Below, piece after piece: positions 7,701-14,975 of a DNA stretch of 15,686 nucleotides. A model generated the notes under the pieces. That model had not been told where the DNA came from. It did not search any database and saw nothing but the letters and a program-made list of their open reading frames with translations. Position 1 is the first letter of the stretch, and every line of letters begins with the position of its first letter. Source of the DNA: an uncultured Candidatus Competibacteraceae bacterium (lineage in GTDB: Bacteria > Pseudomonadota > Gammaproteobacteria > Competibacterales > Competibacteraceae); contig CALMNY010000325.1 of assembly GCA_937872125.1 (NCBI GenBank), positions 1 through 15,686 on the forward strand, given 5' to 3'. Position numbers and translations under genes: made by a program.

Positions 7701-9502
7701 GCCAGGACCGATTCGCTCACCGTCGCGGGTTCGCCTACCAGGGGTTCCAGGGGATCGAGTGCGTTCGCCGCTTCATGGGTCAGATCAACGGCTGCGGGCG
7801 TAGCAGTGACGGTGCCATCCAGCACATGATTCAGCAGGCTCTCGAAGCAGCCGGCGAAATCGCCAATCACGGTCGCACCCACCGTCCGACCGCTGCCTTT
7901 GAGGGTGTGGAAGGCGCGGCGAATCACCGTCAAAGCCTGGCGGTCGGCCAGATTCCGCCGCCAACTGGGCAAATGTTCCTGAATAGTCGCCAGCTCGCCT
8001 GCTGCTTCCTCCAGGAACACTTGAACGATATCGACTTCGAGCGGCAGGGGCTCTGTAATTACGGGTTCCGGCTTGGGGCGCTGTAACGCCTGCGCCTGTT
8101 CAACCAGCACCGGCAGAGCCGCCAGTTCACCTCCCTTCAGCGGAATTTCGCCCACCAGCGGCGCCAAGGCTTCGACCGCCGCTGCGACCACGGCGGCGAT
8201 GGCGGGATCAGGCTCCTGGGTGCCGCTAAGCACCTGATTCAACAGATTTTCGAATTCCCAGGCGAAATCGCCGATCACGGCGGCGCCGACCATGCGGCCG
8301 CTGCCCTTGAGCGTATGAAAGGAACGTCGCAAGGTCGTCAGCGCCTGTTGATCGTCCGGATGCGCCTGCCAAATAGCCAGTTGCTCTCGAATAGACGCCA
8401 GCTCGCCGCACGCCTCTTCCAGAAACACCTCGATAAATTCCGGATCACTGTCTACCAGCCCAATCAACGTAACCAGATCAGGCGCACTCGACTCCTCCGC
8501 CAACCCCGACGGCGCTGCGTCGTCTGCGCGGGATAGCGCCGGTTTCAGCTCCAGCGGCTCTTCGAGCGCGGACTCTTGGACCGCCTGAGCCTCTTCGGCA
8601 GGCGCAGACGCTTGGGGTTCCGACCATTCCGCTAATTCCAACGTCATCGCATCCGCCTCCTCAACCCTCTCGGTCACTAAAGCGGCGACCGGTCTGGCCT
8701 CGAAAGGGGGCAATTCGAGCAAGGTTTCCATTTGTGTCAATTGTCCCTCGACCGCACTCAGAGCCGCCTTCGCTGAACCCTCGCTATCGGACAACTCCAG
8801 TTTCAGGTTATGGTCCAGTCCAGCCAGAATCTCGGCGCAAATACCGCTCACCAGCAAACCGTAGGACTCGGCGGCGCCCGCAGCCAGGACGCCCACGATC
8901 CGATCCAAACGACCGAGCGCCAAGGTCGCGCGGGGGGATTCCTTCCGGACGGCCAGCAACCCCTGAAGGCTTTGCAGATCGCCCCGCACCGCGTGCCAGG
9001 ATTCAGGCTGATCAGGCGCGCCCTCCACCTGGATGGCAAGGGTATGCTGGAGCCGCTTGAAAATATCCAGCACCGCACGGGCGCGTGCAGTATCCGTGAC
9101 AACCGCTGTGTGCGGCCGGTGCGCCTGGCGCAAGGTTTCCTTCATCTTCGACAATTCAGCATCCGGCCGACGGTTGCCGGGAGATAAGCAACTTTTCAGA
9201 TAGTCCGCCAATTGTTCAGTGGCCTGCCGCACCAACCCCGGTTCGAACCTCTCGACAATTCCTGCCGCCTTTCCCTGAATGAGCGCCCCCATCTCGTCCA
9301 GAAACGCGACGGCCTCCCGGTGGCCCAACGCGACCAGCGGGCTGCGAATCTGGCTGATGGTTTCGACCATTGATTCCAGCGACGCCGGATCGTGCGGTTC
9401 CTCGCGATAGGCATCCAGATCGAGCTGAATCCGCCGCAAGGCCAACAACAGGTCATCCTTGACAGGCCCCAATCGGTCATCGGCGATACGATGCGAAACC
9501 AT
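4724..9502 (-). CDS. chpA: Hybrid CheA-type histidine kinase ChpA/PilL with four HPt domains and a C-terminal receiver
   Basis: This is the kinase core of the type IV pilus chemosensory system; it autophosphorylates and passes phosphate to response regulators controlling pilus extension and retraction. Numbering is from the chosen start (1592 residues). The N-terminal 340 residues are helical and lack an HPt motif, perhaps a FimL-like region. Four HPt domains follow, with phospho-acceptor histidines in HTLKG(S/G)(G/S)R at H396, H532, H697 and H856, joined by Pro/Ala/Glu linkers. Next come a CheA dimerisation segment, an ATPase domain (N-box HMLRN with N1171, DDGGG from 1211, GRGVGMD 1262-1268), a CheW-like domain (about 1300-1440) and a receiver (D1472/D1473, phospho-acceptor D1516, T1546, K1568). 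The ATG at 9500-9502 is preferred over one nine codons upstream because GGAGGT sits six bases before it. P. aeruginosa ChpA has more phosphotransfer domains. Confidence 0.95.
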   Translation of the reverse strand: MVSHRIADDRLGPVKDDLLLALRRIQLDLDAYREEPHDPASLESMVETISQIRSPLVALGHREAVAFLDEMGALIQGKAAGIVERFEPGLVRQATEQLADYLKSCLSPGNRRPDAELSKMKETLRQAHRPHTAVVTDTARARAVLDIFKRLQHTLAIQVEGAPDQPESWHAVRGDLQSLQGLLAVRKESPRATLALGRLDRIVGVLAAGAAESYGLLVSGICAEILAGLDHNLKLELSDSEGSAKAALSAVEGQLTQMETLLELPPFEARPVAALVTERVEEADAMTLELAEWSEPQASAPAEEAQAVQESALEEPLELKPALSRADDAAPSGLAEESSAPDLVTLIGLVDSDPEFIEVFLEEACGELASIREQLAIWQAHPDDQQALTTLRRSFHTLKGSGRMVGAAVIGDFAWEFENLLNQVLSGTQEPDPAIAAVVAAAVEALAPLVGEIPLKGGELAALPVLVEQAQALQRPKPEPVITEPLPLEVDIVQVFLEEAAGELATIQEHLPSWRRNLADRQALTVIRRAFHTLKGSGRTVGATVIGDFAGCFESLLNHVLDGTVTATPAAVDLTHEAANALDPLEPLVGEPATVSESVLATLNRLTERAEALLRAPPFETVPTPVQPPLPVEAAPVVAPAVAMPEPLAPPAVEPELAQIFQYEAAEILDASDAIVQQLSIEPGRVDLLNDLRRGMHTLKGSSRMAGIMTVGDLAHAAESVLDALSKNGQPALPVVLDALQNTLDRLNRMLAEAASGTSPTKATDLIADLHRLADGVAAGQAVEAAPAALVAIPEEAAEVPEPQTLRPLTELDQELVQVFQIEAAEVLDSSDLILRQLRGEPDNVDLLNNLRREMHTLKGGSRMAGIMAVGDLAHAAESVLEILSKGGERASSAVLDTLQHALDGLHQLLAEVVKGERPVAPQTLVDELQTAFGGQPVEALQPVAPTVAPVVAPKAPAGAAPAPVEKAAAAPAATPADSIRVSAALLNNLVNQMGESSIFRARIDQGVGAMSFNLNELEQTISRLRRQVTQLSTQAEARIQSRQDQGVAAHQLEFDPLELDRFTELQQVSRSLMEIADDLGNVGNTLGEHAREITTLLDQQSKVNKEIQQGLMRTGMVRFGSVIPRLRRVVRQAAQELGKRAELLVGGEESEVDRTVLENMVAPLEHMLRNSLAHGVETPERRRVAGKSEIGTINLSLRREGAELVLELSDDGGGLNFEAIRAKGTEKGLLLPGQPATQDELIALLLRPGFSTAATVTQISGRGVGMDVVNEAIRAMRGALLIQTEPGQGTRFIIRLPFSLSVTQALLAQAGNSLFAIPLLSIELVTRLNEKEFQSYLGGEQVQYQRDRRSYPIHNLGILVGSEQILPFEEVADRRPPALLFRSAEASAALQVEAVMGNQEIIVKPVGPQFSSVPGISGATVLGDGRVVVVLELAALVRNIGSQAQKQAESRALRAARQETRPEKLSVMVIDDSITMRKVTARILERHNLRVITAKDGLDAVAMLQTQVPDLAILDIEMPRMDGFEVLAHVRNQATLAHLPIIMVTSRGGDKHRERAIKLGVNDYLTKPYQEEQLMRSIRQIFGEHAQELIV

Positions 9503-9607
9503 CACGCTACCTCCGCGTGGAGAACCCATCCAGCCGGCGAGCGCCCTCTGGAAACAGGTTTATCGGGGCCACGGCGCACTTGCCCTATCCGGGGTCCCTG
9601 GCCAAAT

Positions 9608-11668
9608 TTATTCAGGCAGACGGAACCCGGCTACCGATTGACGCAATTCCTGGGCCAGCCGGTTGAGCTTGCCAATAGCGGAAGCGGTGGTCACGCTGCT
9701 CTCGGCGGTCTGCCCGGTGATCTCGTTGATGGAAATCATGGCAGTGGACACCCGCGAGGCCATTTCCGACACGTGGCCAGCCGACTTGGAAATTTCATCG
9801 ATCAGCTCCGCCAGTTTGGCGGACACCTTTTCGATCTCTTCCAGCGCCTCGCCGGCTTTCTCGGCCAACCCCGCGCCGCTGACCACCTCGGCAGTGCTTT
9901 TTTCCATGGAGATCACTGCTTCGTTGGTATCAGCCTGAATGGTCTTGACCAGGGTCTCAATGCGCTTGGTGGCGTTGCTGGACCGCTCCGCCAGCCGCTG
10001 CACCTCGTCGGCGACCACGGCGAACCCGCGACCGGCGTCGCCCGCCGCCGAAGCCTGGATGGCGGCGTTCAACGCCAGAATATTGGTCTGGTCGGCGATG
10101 TCGTTGATCAGCGCCACGATATCGCCGATTTCCTGCGAGGACTCGCCCAGTCGCTTGATGCGTTTGGAGGTGTCCTGGATATGCTCACGGATGGTATTCA
10201 TGCCGTGGATGGTGCGCCGCACCCGGTCACCGCCCTCGTGGGCGATGCCGACCGATTTCTCGGCCACTTCGGCGGAGGAGGCGGTCTTGGCCGAAACCTC
10301 GTCCATGGACTGGGCCATCTGGGTCACCGTGGCGCTGGCGTTTTCGATCTGCCGGGCCTGAATTTCGCTGGATTTGGCCAGACTGTCGGCGATGGCGCCG
10401 GTTTCCTGCACCGCGGCGGCGACCAGCCCCGAAGTACTGTTGATCGTAGACACCAGGTCGCGCAGCGCTTCGATGGCGTAGTTGACCGAATCGGCAATCG
10501 CGCCGGTGATGTCCTCGGTCACGCTGGCCTGCACCGTCAGGTCGCCCTCGGCCAGATTGCCCAGCTCGTCGAGCAGGCGCAGGATGGCGTCCTGGTTGCG
10601 GCGGTTCTGATCCTCGGTTTCCTGCTTGCGCTGTTCAGCCTCGATCAGCCGCTGCCGGCTTTCACGGTTTTGTATATAAAACAAGGCAACCAACAGAATC
10701 AGGACCAGTGCGCCCAGCACATAGGCCACTTGATAACTCATCGGAATGCCCAGCACGGAAAACTGCCGACTGCTTTCAGCGTATTGATCCAGCAGGCGGG
10801 TCGTGGCCTCCAGCAGGGCATCGCCCCGGTTGGCGACACCTTGAGCCGCGTTCTGGACCTTGCCCAGATCGGCTGATTTCTCGACGATGCGCGCGATTTC
10901 AGCTTCCAGCGATTTAAACAAGTCAGCGAGTTCCGCCAACTTGCCCACGCTGTCCGGGATGTTCACCCGCTCGATGCCGGCCCCGCCGTCACGCATAACC
11001 TTCAGTCCCTGGCCGAACAGCTTGACGTTGCGGTCGAAGCGGTCGGCGGCGGCGGCGGCGGCGGCGCCACCTTCGCTCAACATCCGTTTGAGGTCGCCGG
11101 CGAGCTGTTCCCCCAACTGCAACTGCTTGGTGGCCTGGTAGACCTGCCGGGGGTCAGCCCGATTGTTAGCCAGGCTTTTAGCGATCCCGTCCGACAGGAT
11201 ATTCACATTATTCAGGGAGCTTTCCAGCAAGGGCACGAAATTGCCGACCGAAACCACCGGATCGCGCCCGGAGAGAATCGTGTCAATATCATCCCTGACC
11301 GGCTTCCAGCGGTTTGCCAGTTCATCCAGGATCGGTTGCGCCACCGCCGGAGCCGGCGGCAACCCCAGTGTGGCGCTGCCGTTTTTCTGATCGTTCAACG
11401 TCTGTTCGAAGCGTTCACGACTCTCCTTGAGTTTGGCGAACGCCGTTTCCTTGCCTCGCGCCGCTTCAAGCGCCTCGGTCACGATGGCGCGCGACAGCAG
11501 GCGTTGCTCGCTGGCCAGCTTGAAGTAGGTTTCGCTCTGGGTGCTCTGTCGCCCCAAAGTAACAAAAATGACGCTCATGAGCACGACAAGGACGATCAGC
11601 GCACCCAGGACCGACAGGTAAGTGACGGAAAACCCTTTCAAAATCGAATTATCTCGCGAATCACGCAT
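9608..11668 (-). CDS. pilJ: Type IV pilus methyl-accepting chemotaxis transducer PilJ
   Basis: PilJ is the inner-membrane receptor that feeds signals, thought to come from pilin or surface contact, into the ChpA kinase. The 686-residue protein has a membrane segment at about 13-38, a long periplasmic helical region (about 40-308), a second membrane segment (about 313-332), a HAMP-like linker and a cytoplasmic signalling coiled coil. The receptor hairpin tip is clearly visible at about 513-563 ([20 protein letters not shown], then [19 protein letters not shown]), with the ALNAAIQAS variant typical of PilJ rather than ALNAAIEAA. No C-terminal CheR-docking pentapeptide is seen. A seven-alanine run (202-208) in the periplasmic part is encoded by a pure GCC repeat. 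The gene lies between pilI and chpA on the same strand, as in P. aeruginosa apart from the missing pilK. A GAGAAA-type ribosome-binding site precedes the start. Confidence 0.95.
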   Translation of the reverse strand: MRDSRDNSILKGFSVTYLSVLGALIVLVVLMSVIFVTLGRQSTQSETYFKLASEQRLLSRAIVTEALEAARGKETAFAKLKESRERFEQTLNDQKNGSATLGLPPAPAVAQPILDELANRWKPVRDDIDTILSGRDPVVSVGNFVPLLESSLNNVNILSDGIAKSLANNRADPRQVYQATKQLQLGEQLAGDLKRMLSEGGAAAAAAADRFDRNVKLFGQGLKVMRDGGAGIERVNIPDSVGKLAELADLFKSLEAEIARIVEKSADLGKVQNAAQGVANRGDALLEATTRLLDQYAESSRQFSVLGIPMSYQVAYVLGALVLILLVALFYIQNRESRQRLIEAEQRKQETEDQNRRNQDAILRLLDELGNLAEGDLTVQASVTEDITGAIADSVNYAIEALRDLVSTINSTSGLVAAAVQETGAIADSLAKSSEIQARQIENASATVTQMAQSMDEVSAKTASSAEVAEKSVGIAHEGGDRVRRTIHGMNTIREHIQDTSKRIKRLGESSQEIGDIVALINDIADQTNILALNAAIQASAAGDAGRGFAVVADEVQRLAERSSNATKRIETLVKTIQADTNEAVISMEKSTAEVVSGAGLAEKAGEALEEIEKVSAKLAELIDEISKSAGHVSEMASRVSTAMISINEITGQTAESSVTTASAIGKLNRLAQELRQSVAGFRLPE
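11045..11065 (-). repeat. (GCC)7 trinucleotide repeat inside pilJ
   Basis: Seven identical GCC codons in a row encode Ala202-Ala208 in the periplasmic domain of PilJ. Pure trinucleotide runs can gain or lose units without breaking the frame. Confidence 0.85.
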
Positions 11669-11706
11669 TTCTATTTCTCATTAGGAACCGAACATCCTGG
11701 ACAGCC

Positions 11707-11725
11707 CCGTCGGCGGATCCGACGG
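11707..11725. repeat. Perfect 7-bp hairpin between pilI and pilJ
   Basis: CCGTCGG (11707-11713) and CCGACGG (11719-11725) enclose a five-base loop. This stable GC-rich hairpin lies in the 73-base gap between pilI and pilJ. It has no following T-run on the transcribed strand, so an RNA-processing or stabilising role is more likely than termination. Confidence 0.6.
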
Positions 11726-11734
11726 AGGGAACCC

Positions 11735-11757
11735 GCAAGCTTTACTGGGAGGCTTGC
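11735..11757. repeat. Hairpin spanning the pilI stop codon
   Basis: GCAAGC (11735-11740) and GCTTGC (11752-11757) are exact complements with an 11-base loop that contains the pilI stop codon (11742-11744). It sits ten bases from the neighbouring 11707-11725 hairpin, giving two tandem stem-loops in the pilI-pilJ transcript. Confidence 0.45.
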
Positions 11758-12311
11758 AGGAATCTGGGATCGGCCAGCAGTTTAGCCGCGTCGAAGGCCA
11801 GCCAGCTCTGGCCGTCGTTTACAAAAGCCTCGGCGACATAGGGCCGCAATCCCGCTTCGATGCTGTCGAGCGTGGCCAACCGCTGCTGCGGGCCGAAATG
11901 CCGCATGCCGATCACTTCATCAACCAGCAAGCCATAATCCCAATCGCCTGCGCGAACCACGACCGCCTGGCTGCTCGGCAACTGCGTCGTGGGCCGTTCG
12001 GTCAGAAAATCCCGCAAATCGGAAACCGAGATCACCTTGCCGCGCAGGTTGGCGATGCCCAGCAACCAGCGTTTCACTCCTGGCACGCGGGTAATACGCG
12101 GCAGAGGGACAATTTCGGCCACATCGTCCATGGAGAACAGCAGATTCCAGGAACTCAGGCGCACCGCCAGCCGGCCGCGAATCTCCGACAACTGGGCGCT
12201 AACCGCCGCGACTGGAATTCGCGCCCGGATACGCTGGTCAAGTTGTAAGAGAATATCAAATGGATGCAGCGGGAGGGGTGCTGCGGGGGTAGTCGGTGCC
12301 GCATCTGCCAC
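11742..12311 (-). CDS. pilI: CheW-like adaptor PilI
   Basis: PilI links the PilJ receptor to the ChpA kinase in the twitching-motility chemosensory complex. The 189-residue protein opens with a short Ala/Pro tail and a helix (FDILLQLDQRIRARI). The CheW fold follows: the first strand and loop (LSSWNLLFSMDDVAEIVPLP, about 53-72), the segment VKRWLLGIANLRGKVISVSD matching the CheW consensus 'G..nlRG.v.pv.dL', and a later VVVRAGDWDYGLLVDEVIGM strand pair. Length and the N-terminal extension fit PilI. A good ribosome-binding site (GAGAGGA, about eight bases upstream) supports the ATG at 12309-12311. It is the first gene of the minus-strand run and diverges from gshB; the pilG and pilH genes that usually precede it are missing. 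Confidence 0.92.
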   Translation of the reverse strand: MADAAPTTPAAPLPLHPFDILLQLDQRIRARIPVAAVSAQLSEIRGRLAVRLSSWNLLFSMDDVAEIVPLPRITRVPGVKRWLLGIANLRGKVISVSDLRDFLTERPTTQLPSSQAVVVRAGDWDYGLLVDEVIGMRHFGPQQRLATLDSIEAGLRPYVAEAFVNDGQSWLAFDAAKLLADPRFLQASQ

Positions 12312-12396
12312 AAAATAGTCCTCTCAGCGGAATTCGGAGCGAAACGGCCGGCGCGTTGGGCCAGGACGGCGTGTTAGATTTTTTTATGTAATTTTT

Positions 12397-12426
12397 AGCA
12401 TACTAACGGACAGGACGCCATGACAG
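12397..12426 (-). promoter_or_regulatory. Predicted promoter for pilI-pilJ-chpA
   Basis: On the minus strand CTGTCA (12421-12426) and TATGCT (12397-12402) are spaced by 18 bases, each matching four or five of six sigma-70 consensus positions. They lie in an AT-rich island (about 12375-12405) within otherwise GC-rich DNA, about 85-90 bases upstream of pilI. The element is plausible but the match is modest. No equally good plus-strand promoter for gshB was found in this 212-base gap. Confidence 0.35.
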
Positions 12427-12440
12427 AAACAGTCTCTGTC
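12422..12440. repeat. GACAGA-N7-TCTGTC inverted repeat in the pilI/gshB divergent region
   Basis: GACAGA (12422-12427) and TCTGTC (12435-12440) are perfect complements around a seven-base spacer. The element overlaps the proposed -35 box for pilI and lies about 85 bases before gshB, a suitable place for a shared operator. It could instead be a small RNA hairpin in the gshB leader, followed by a T-rich stretch. Confidence 0.4.
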
Positions 12441-12523
12441 TTTCATTTTAGTTCCCACAACTGTGCTTTGCCTCCCCTGACGGCTCCGGGCAAAGCCGCG
12501 TAACCGCACGGGTTGATCCAAAC

Positions 12524-13474
12524 ATGACGCTCAAACTCGGTGTGGTGATGGACCCCATCGCCACCATTACGATCAAAAAAGATACGACGTTCGCCATGCT
12601 GCTGGCGGCTCAGGCCCTTGGCTGGGAGCTGCATTATTTCGAGCAGGCCGACCTCTACGCCCACGGCCATGAAGCGTTTGGCCGGACCCGCCGGCTCAGT
12701 GTCCAGGATAACCCAAAGGGCTGGTTCACCTTCCATGGTGCGCGGGAGCTGCCGCTGGCGGAACTGGACGTAATCCTGATGCGCAAGGATCCGCCATTCG
12801 ACATGGAATATATCTACACGACCTATCTACTGGAACTGGCCGAAAAGGCGGGGACGCTGGTGGTCAACCAGCCGCGTAGTCTACGCGATGCCAACGAGAA
12901 ATTCTTCGCCCTGAACTTTCCGCACTGTTGTCCGCCGACCCTGGTCAGCCGGGAGCCGGCCCGGCTTAAGGGGTTCCTGGCGCAACATGCGGACGTGGTA
13001 GTTAAACCCCTGGACGGCATGGGCGGCGCATCGGTGTTCCGGTTGCGGCAGGACGATCCCAACCTCAATGTTATTCTGGAGACGCTGACCGCCCATGGCC
13101 GGCGCTTGACCATGGCGCAGCGTTATATCCCGGAAGTGACGGCCGGCGACAAGCGCATTCTGCTCATTGACGGCGAGCCGGTCCCCTATGCGCTGGCGCG
13201 GATTCCCCAGGCCGGCGAGACCCGGGCCAATCTGGCGGCGGGCGGCCGTGGCGAGGGGGTGCCGCTCAGCGAGCGCGACCGCTGGATTTGCGCGCAGGTC
13301 GCGCCAACGCTGCGGGCCATGGGCCTGCTGTTCGTCGGGCTGGATGTGATCGGTGATTACCTGACCGAAATCAACGTCACCAGCCCCACCTGCGCACGGG
13401 AACTGGACGCCCAGTTTGGGCTGGATATCGGCGGCGATTTGATGGCCGCCATTGAGCGGCAATTGGGACGTTGA
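12524..13474 (+). CDS. gshB: Glutathione synthetase
   Basis: GshB is a cytoplasmic ATP-grasp ligase that joins gamma-glutamylcysteine to glycine with ATP to make glutathione. The 316-residue length matches bacterial homologues. Residues 1-120 form the N-terminal domain, including the substrate-binding segment MRKDPPFDMEYIYTTYLLE (86-104) and VNQPRSLRDANEK. The ATP-grasp domain shows VVKPLDGMGG (159-168), the binding loop QRYIPEVTAGDKRI (199-212), the glycine-rich loop AAGGRGEG (238-245) and the metal-binding TEINVTSPTC (281-290). All expected motifs are present. The start is the only good ATG near the conserved MxLKLGVVMDPI opening; the ribosome-binding site is weak. It is divergent from pilI and followed immediately by the tonB-like gene. 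gshB next to pil-chp is also the arrangement in Pseudomonas. Confidence 0.98.
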   Translation: MTLKLGVVMDPIATITIKKDTTFAMLLAAQALGWELHYFEQADLYAHGHEAFGRTRRLSVQDNPKGWFTFHGARELPLAELDVILMRKDPPFDMEYIYTTYLLELAEKAGTLVVNQPRSLRDANEKFFALNFPHCCPPTLVSREPARLKGFLAQHADVVVKPLDGMGGASVFRLRQDDPNLNVILETLTAHGRRLTMAQRYIPEVTAGDKRILLIDGEPVPYALARIPQAGETRANLAAGGRGEGVPLSERDRWICAQVAPTLRAMGLLFVGLDVIGDYLTEINVTSPTCARELDAQFGLDIGGDLMAAIERQLGR

Positions 13475-13491
13475 CCGAGCGCCGACGCCGA

Positions 13492-14625
13492 ATGAACGGC
13501 ATCGTCGTCCCCCCTGCGGAAGAGACCCGCCGGCTGACGCTGGCCCTGTTGCTGGCGCTCAGCCTGCACGCCGCCCTGCTCCTCGGCCTTCCCGCCGAGC
13601 GCTGGTCGCTGCGGCACTCCCGCCCCTTGCGCCTGGACGTGGCGCTCCTGCCGCCGGTGACCCGGCCGAGCGTTCCAGCCGCTGTCACCGCGCCGGAGCC
13701 GGTGGCCGCCGCGACCCAGCCCGCTTCATTGCCCGCTGTTGCCCCTCTGGAGCCCGCGCCGCCGCCCCTGCTGGAATCGCTGCCGGTTGCGCCGCTGGTC
13801 CCCATTCCCGCCCCAACGCCTCCACCGGCGCCGAAGCCTTTGGCCGTGACCCGGCCCGCGCCCAAGCCCTCGAAGCCGCCGGTCCCTCCGCCCAAGCCCT
13901 CGAAGCCGCCGGTCCCTCCGACCAAGCCGCCCGCCGTCGCCAAAATCACGCCCGCGCCGCGCACCGTAGTAAAGCCGGTTGCGCCGCCGCCACCGGCCAA
14001 ATCGTCAACGTTGCCCGCCAAACCGGCTGTTCCCACCCGTAAGACCGCGCCAGCGGAACCGGTCGCCAAACCGCCGGCGGTCAAACCAGCGCCCGCGCCG
14101 CGCTTGGCTCCGGCAAAGACTTTTCGCCCATCCGCTGAACCGCCGCCCGCCGACCGGCCAGCGCGGTCCGGGCGGAGCGGGACGGGCGACGGGCGGTTGA
14201 ACAGCGCCGCCCTGCTGGGCCAAGTTGCGGGTCTGGACGCGGAAACCCAGCGGCAAACCCGCAGCGCCGCCCGCGAACGGCGGGTCAGTCTTGCTGACAG
14301 CCGTTCCCTGGCCGGATTTTATGCCGCCGACTGGGCGCGCAAGGTCACGCGGATCGGCGAAATGAACTTTCCCGATGCGGCCCGACGGCTGAATCTCAGC
14401 GCCGGGCCGCTGCTGGAGGTGGCGATCCGCGCCGACGGCAGCCTGCGGGATGTGCGCATTCTCCGCTCGTCCGGCAACGCCGAACTCGATCAGGCGGCGC
14501 GGCGGATCGTCCAACTGGCCGCGCCCTACCCGCCCTTTTCGCCCGAATTGCGCCAACAGGTTGAGTTGCTGCGCATCGAAGCGCCATGGCGGTTTGATCC
14601 GGGAGGACGGGTTCAGGTGCGCTGA
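13492..14625 (+). CDS. TonB-like energy transducer (gshB-linked, TonB3 type)
   Basis: TonB proteins carry proton-motive energy from inner-membrane ExbB/ExbD to outer-membrane partners. This 377-residue protein has one N-terminal membrane segment (about 15-33, with His26 matching the conserved TonB histidine), a very long Pro/Ala/Lys-rich periplasmic spacer (about 45-230), a basic/polar segment and a TonB C-terminal domain from about 276 (AGPLLEVAIRADGSLRDVRI, SSGNAELDQAARRIV). An upstream in-frame TTG at 13471 overlaps the gshB stop and would add seven residues; the ATG is preferred but neither has a clear ribosome-binding site. In P. aeruginosa the TonB next to gshB is TonB3, reported to affect twitching motility, so a pilus-related role is possible here. 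No exbB or exbD is nearby. The spacer contains an exact 30-bp duplication. Confidence 0.88.
   Translation: MNGIVVPPAEETRRLTLALLLALSLHAALLLGLPAERWSLRHSRPLRLDVALLPPVTRPSVPAAVTAPEPVAAATQPASLPAVAPLEPAPPPLLESLPVAPLVPIPAPTPPPAPKPLAVTRPAPKPSKPPVPPPKPSKPPVPPTKPPAVAKITPAPRTVVKPVAPPPPAKSSTLPAKPAVPTRKTAPAEPVAKPPAVKPAPAPRLAPAKTFRPSAEPPPADRPARSGRSGTGDGRLNSAALLGQVAGLDAETQRQTRSAARERRVSLADSRSLAGFYAADWARKVTRIGEMNFPDAARRLNLSAGPLLEVAIRADGSLRDVRILRSSGNAELDQAARRIVQLAAPYPPFSPELRQQVELLRIEAPWRFDPGGRVQVR
13861..13920 (+). repeat. Perfect 30-bp tandem duplication in the TonB spacer
   Basis: Bases 13861-13890 and 13891-13920 are identical and each encodes PKPSKPPVPP. The unit is ten codons, so gain or loss of copies would lengthen or shorten the periplasmic spacer in frame. 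Complete identity, including wobble positions, suggests a recent duplication. Confidence 0.95.
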
Positions 14626-14643
14626 GACCGGTGACTGACTTTG

Positions 14644-14945
14644 TCAATCAGTAGAGGGTTCGCCTTGAAGCATCAGCCGATCCATCAGGAACGCGGCGCC
14701 GGTCATGTAGCCGAAATCTTCGAGCAACAGGATGAAACAGGAACAAAATTAGAATCTGCGGCAGGAAGATCACGACCCCGCCGCCGGGTGCAGCAACACC
14801 CGGTCGAGTTGGCGGGTCCACCCTTGACGGCCAGGATGCGACCGACCGCGCCCCGCCCCATCAGGTCCAGGGGTTGGGTGAAGCCCAACCCGACCGCTTG
14901 CCCCACGTCAAACGCCTGGCGTGCCAATTCGTGGCGCGTGTTCAT
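14644..14945 (-). pseudogene. feoB: Decayed remnant of ferrous-iron transporter gene feoB
   Basis: FeoB is the inner-membrane transporter for ferrous iron. Fragments typical of its first Gate and transmembrane region can be read in order on the minus strand but in different frames: WTRQLDRVLLHPAAG (14776-14820), then GGVVIFLPQILILFLF (about 14735-14782), then after one extra base ILLLEDFGYMTGAAFLMDRLM (about 14671-14733), ending at a TGA at 14644-14646. The normal family sequence there resembles DRVLLHP...FLPQILILF..I.LLEDSGYMARAAFLMDRLM. At least one frameshift and an internal deletion (after HPAAG, where the first membrane helix is missing) are visible. The G-domain and the later Gate region are absent. 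The 14821-14945 part opens with an ATG behind a strong GGGGAGGG ribosome-binding site, four bases away, and encodes MNTRHELARQAF..., which I do not recognise. It cannot make a working transporter. The family match is from memory of conserved motifs. Confidence 0.72.
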
Positions 14946-14975
14946 TCAACCCTCCCCGACGGCGTAGGCGCGGGT

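Noticed and set aside
9503..9529. Upstream ATG for chpA adding nine residues
   Set aside because: The GGAGGT six bases before the downstream ATG (9500-9502) lies inside this extension, so the downstream start is better supported.
13377..14084. 235-residue Gly/Thr-rich minus-strand frame
   Set aside because: It is the complement of the Pro/Ala-rich TonB spacer, so the glycine-rich repeats are an artefact of the opposite strand.
14703..14945. Intact 80-residue minus-strand gene with a strong ribosome-binding site
   Set aside because: The frame crosses into feoB remnant sequence out of phase, and its C-terminal half is a frameshifted reading of FeoB codons. It is listed as part of the pseudogene, though translation of the start cannot be excluded.
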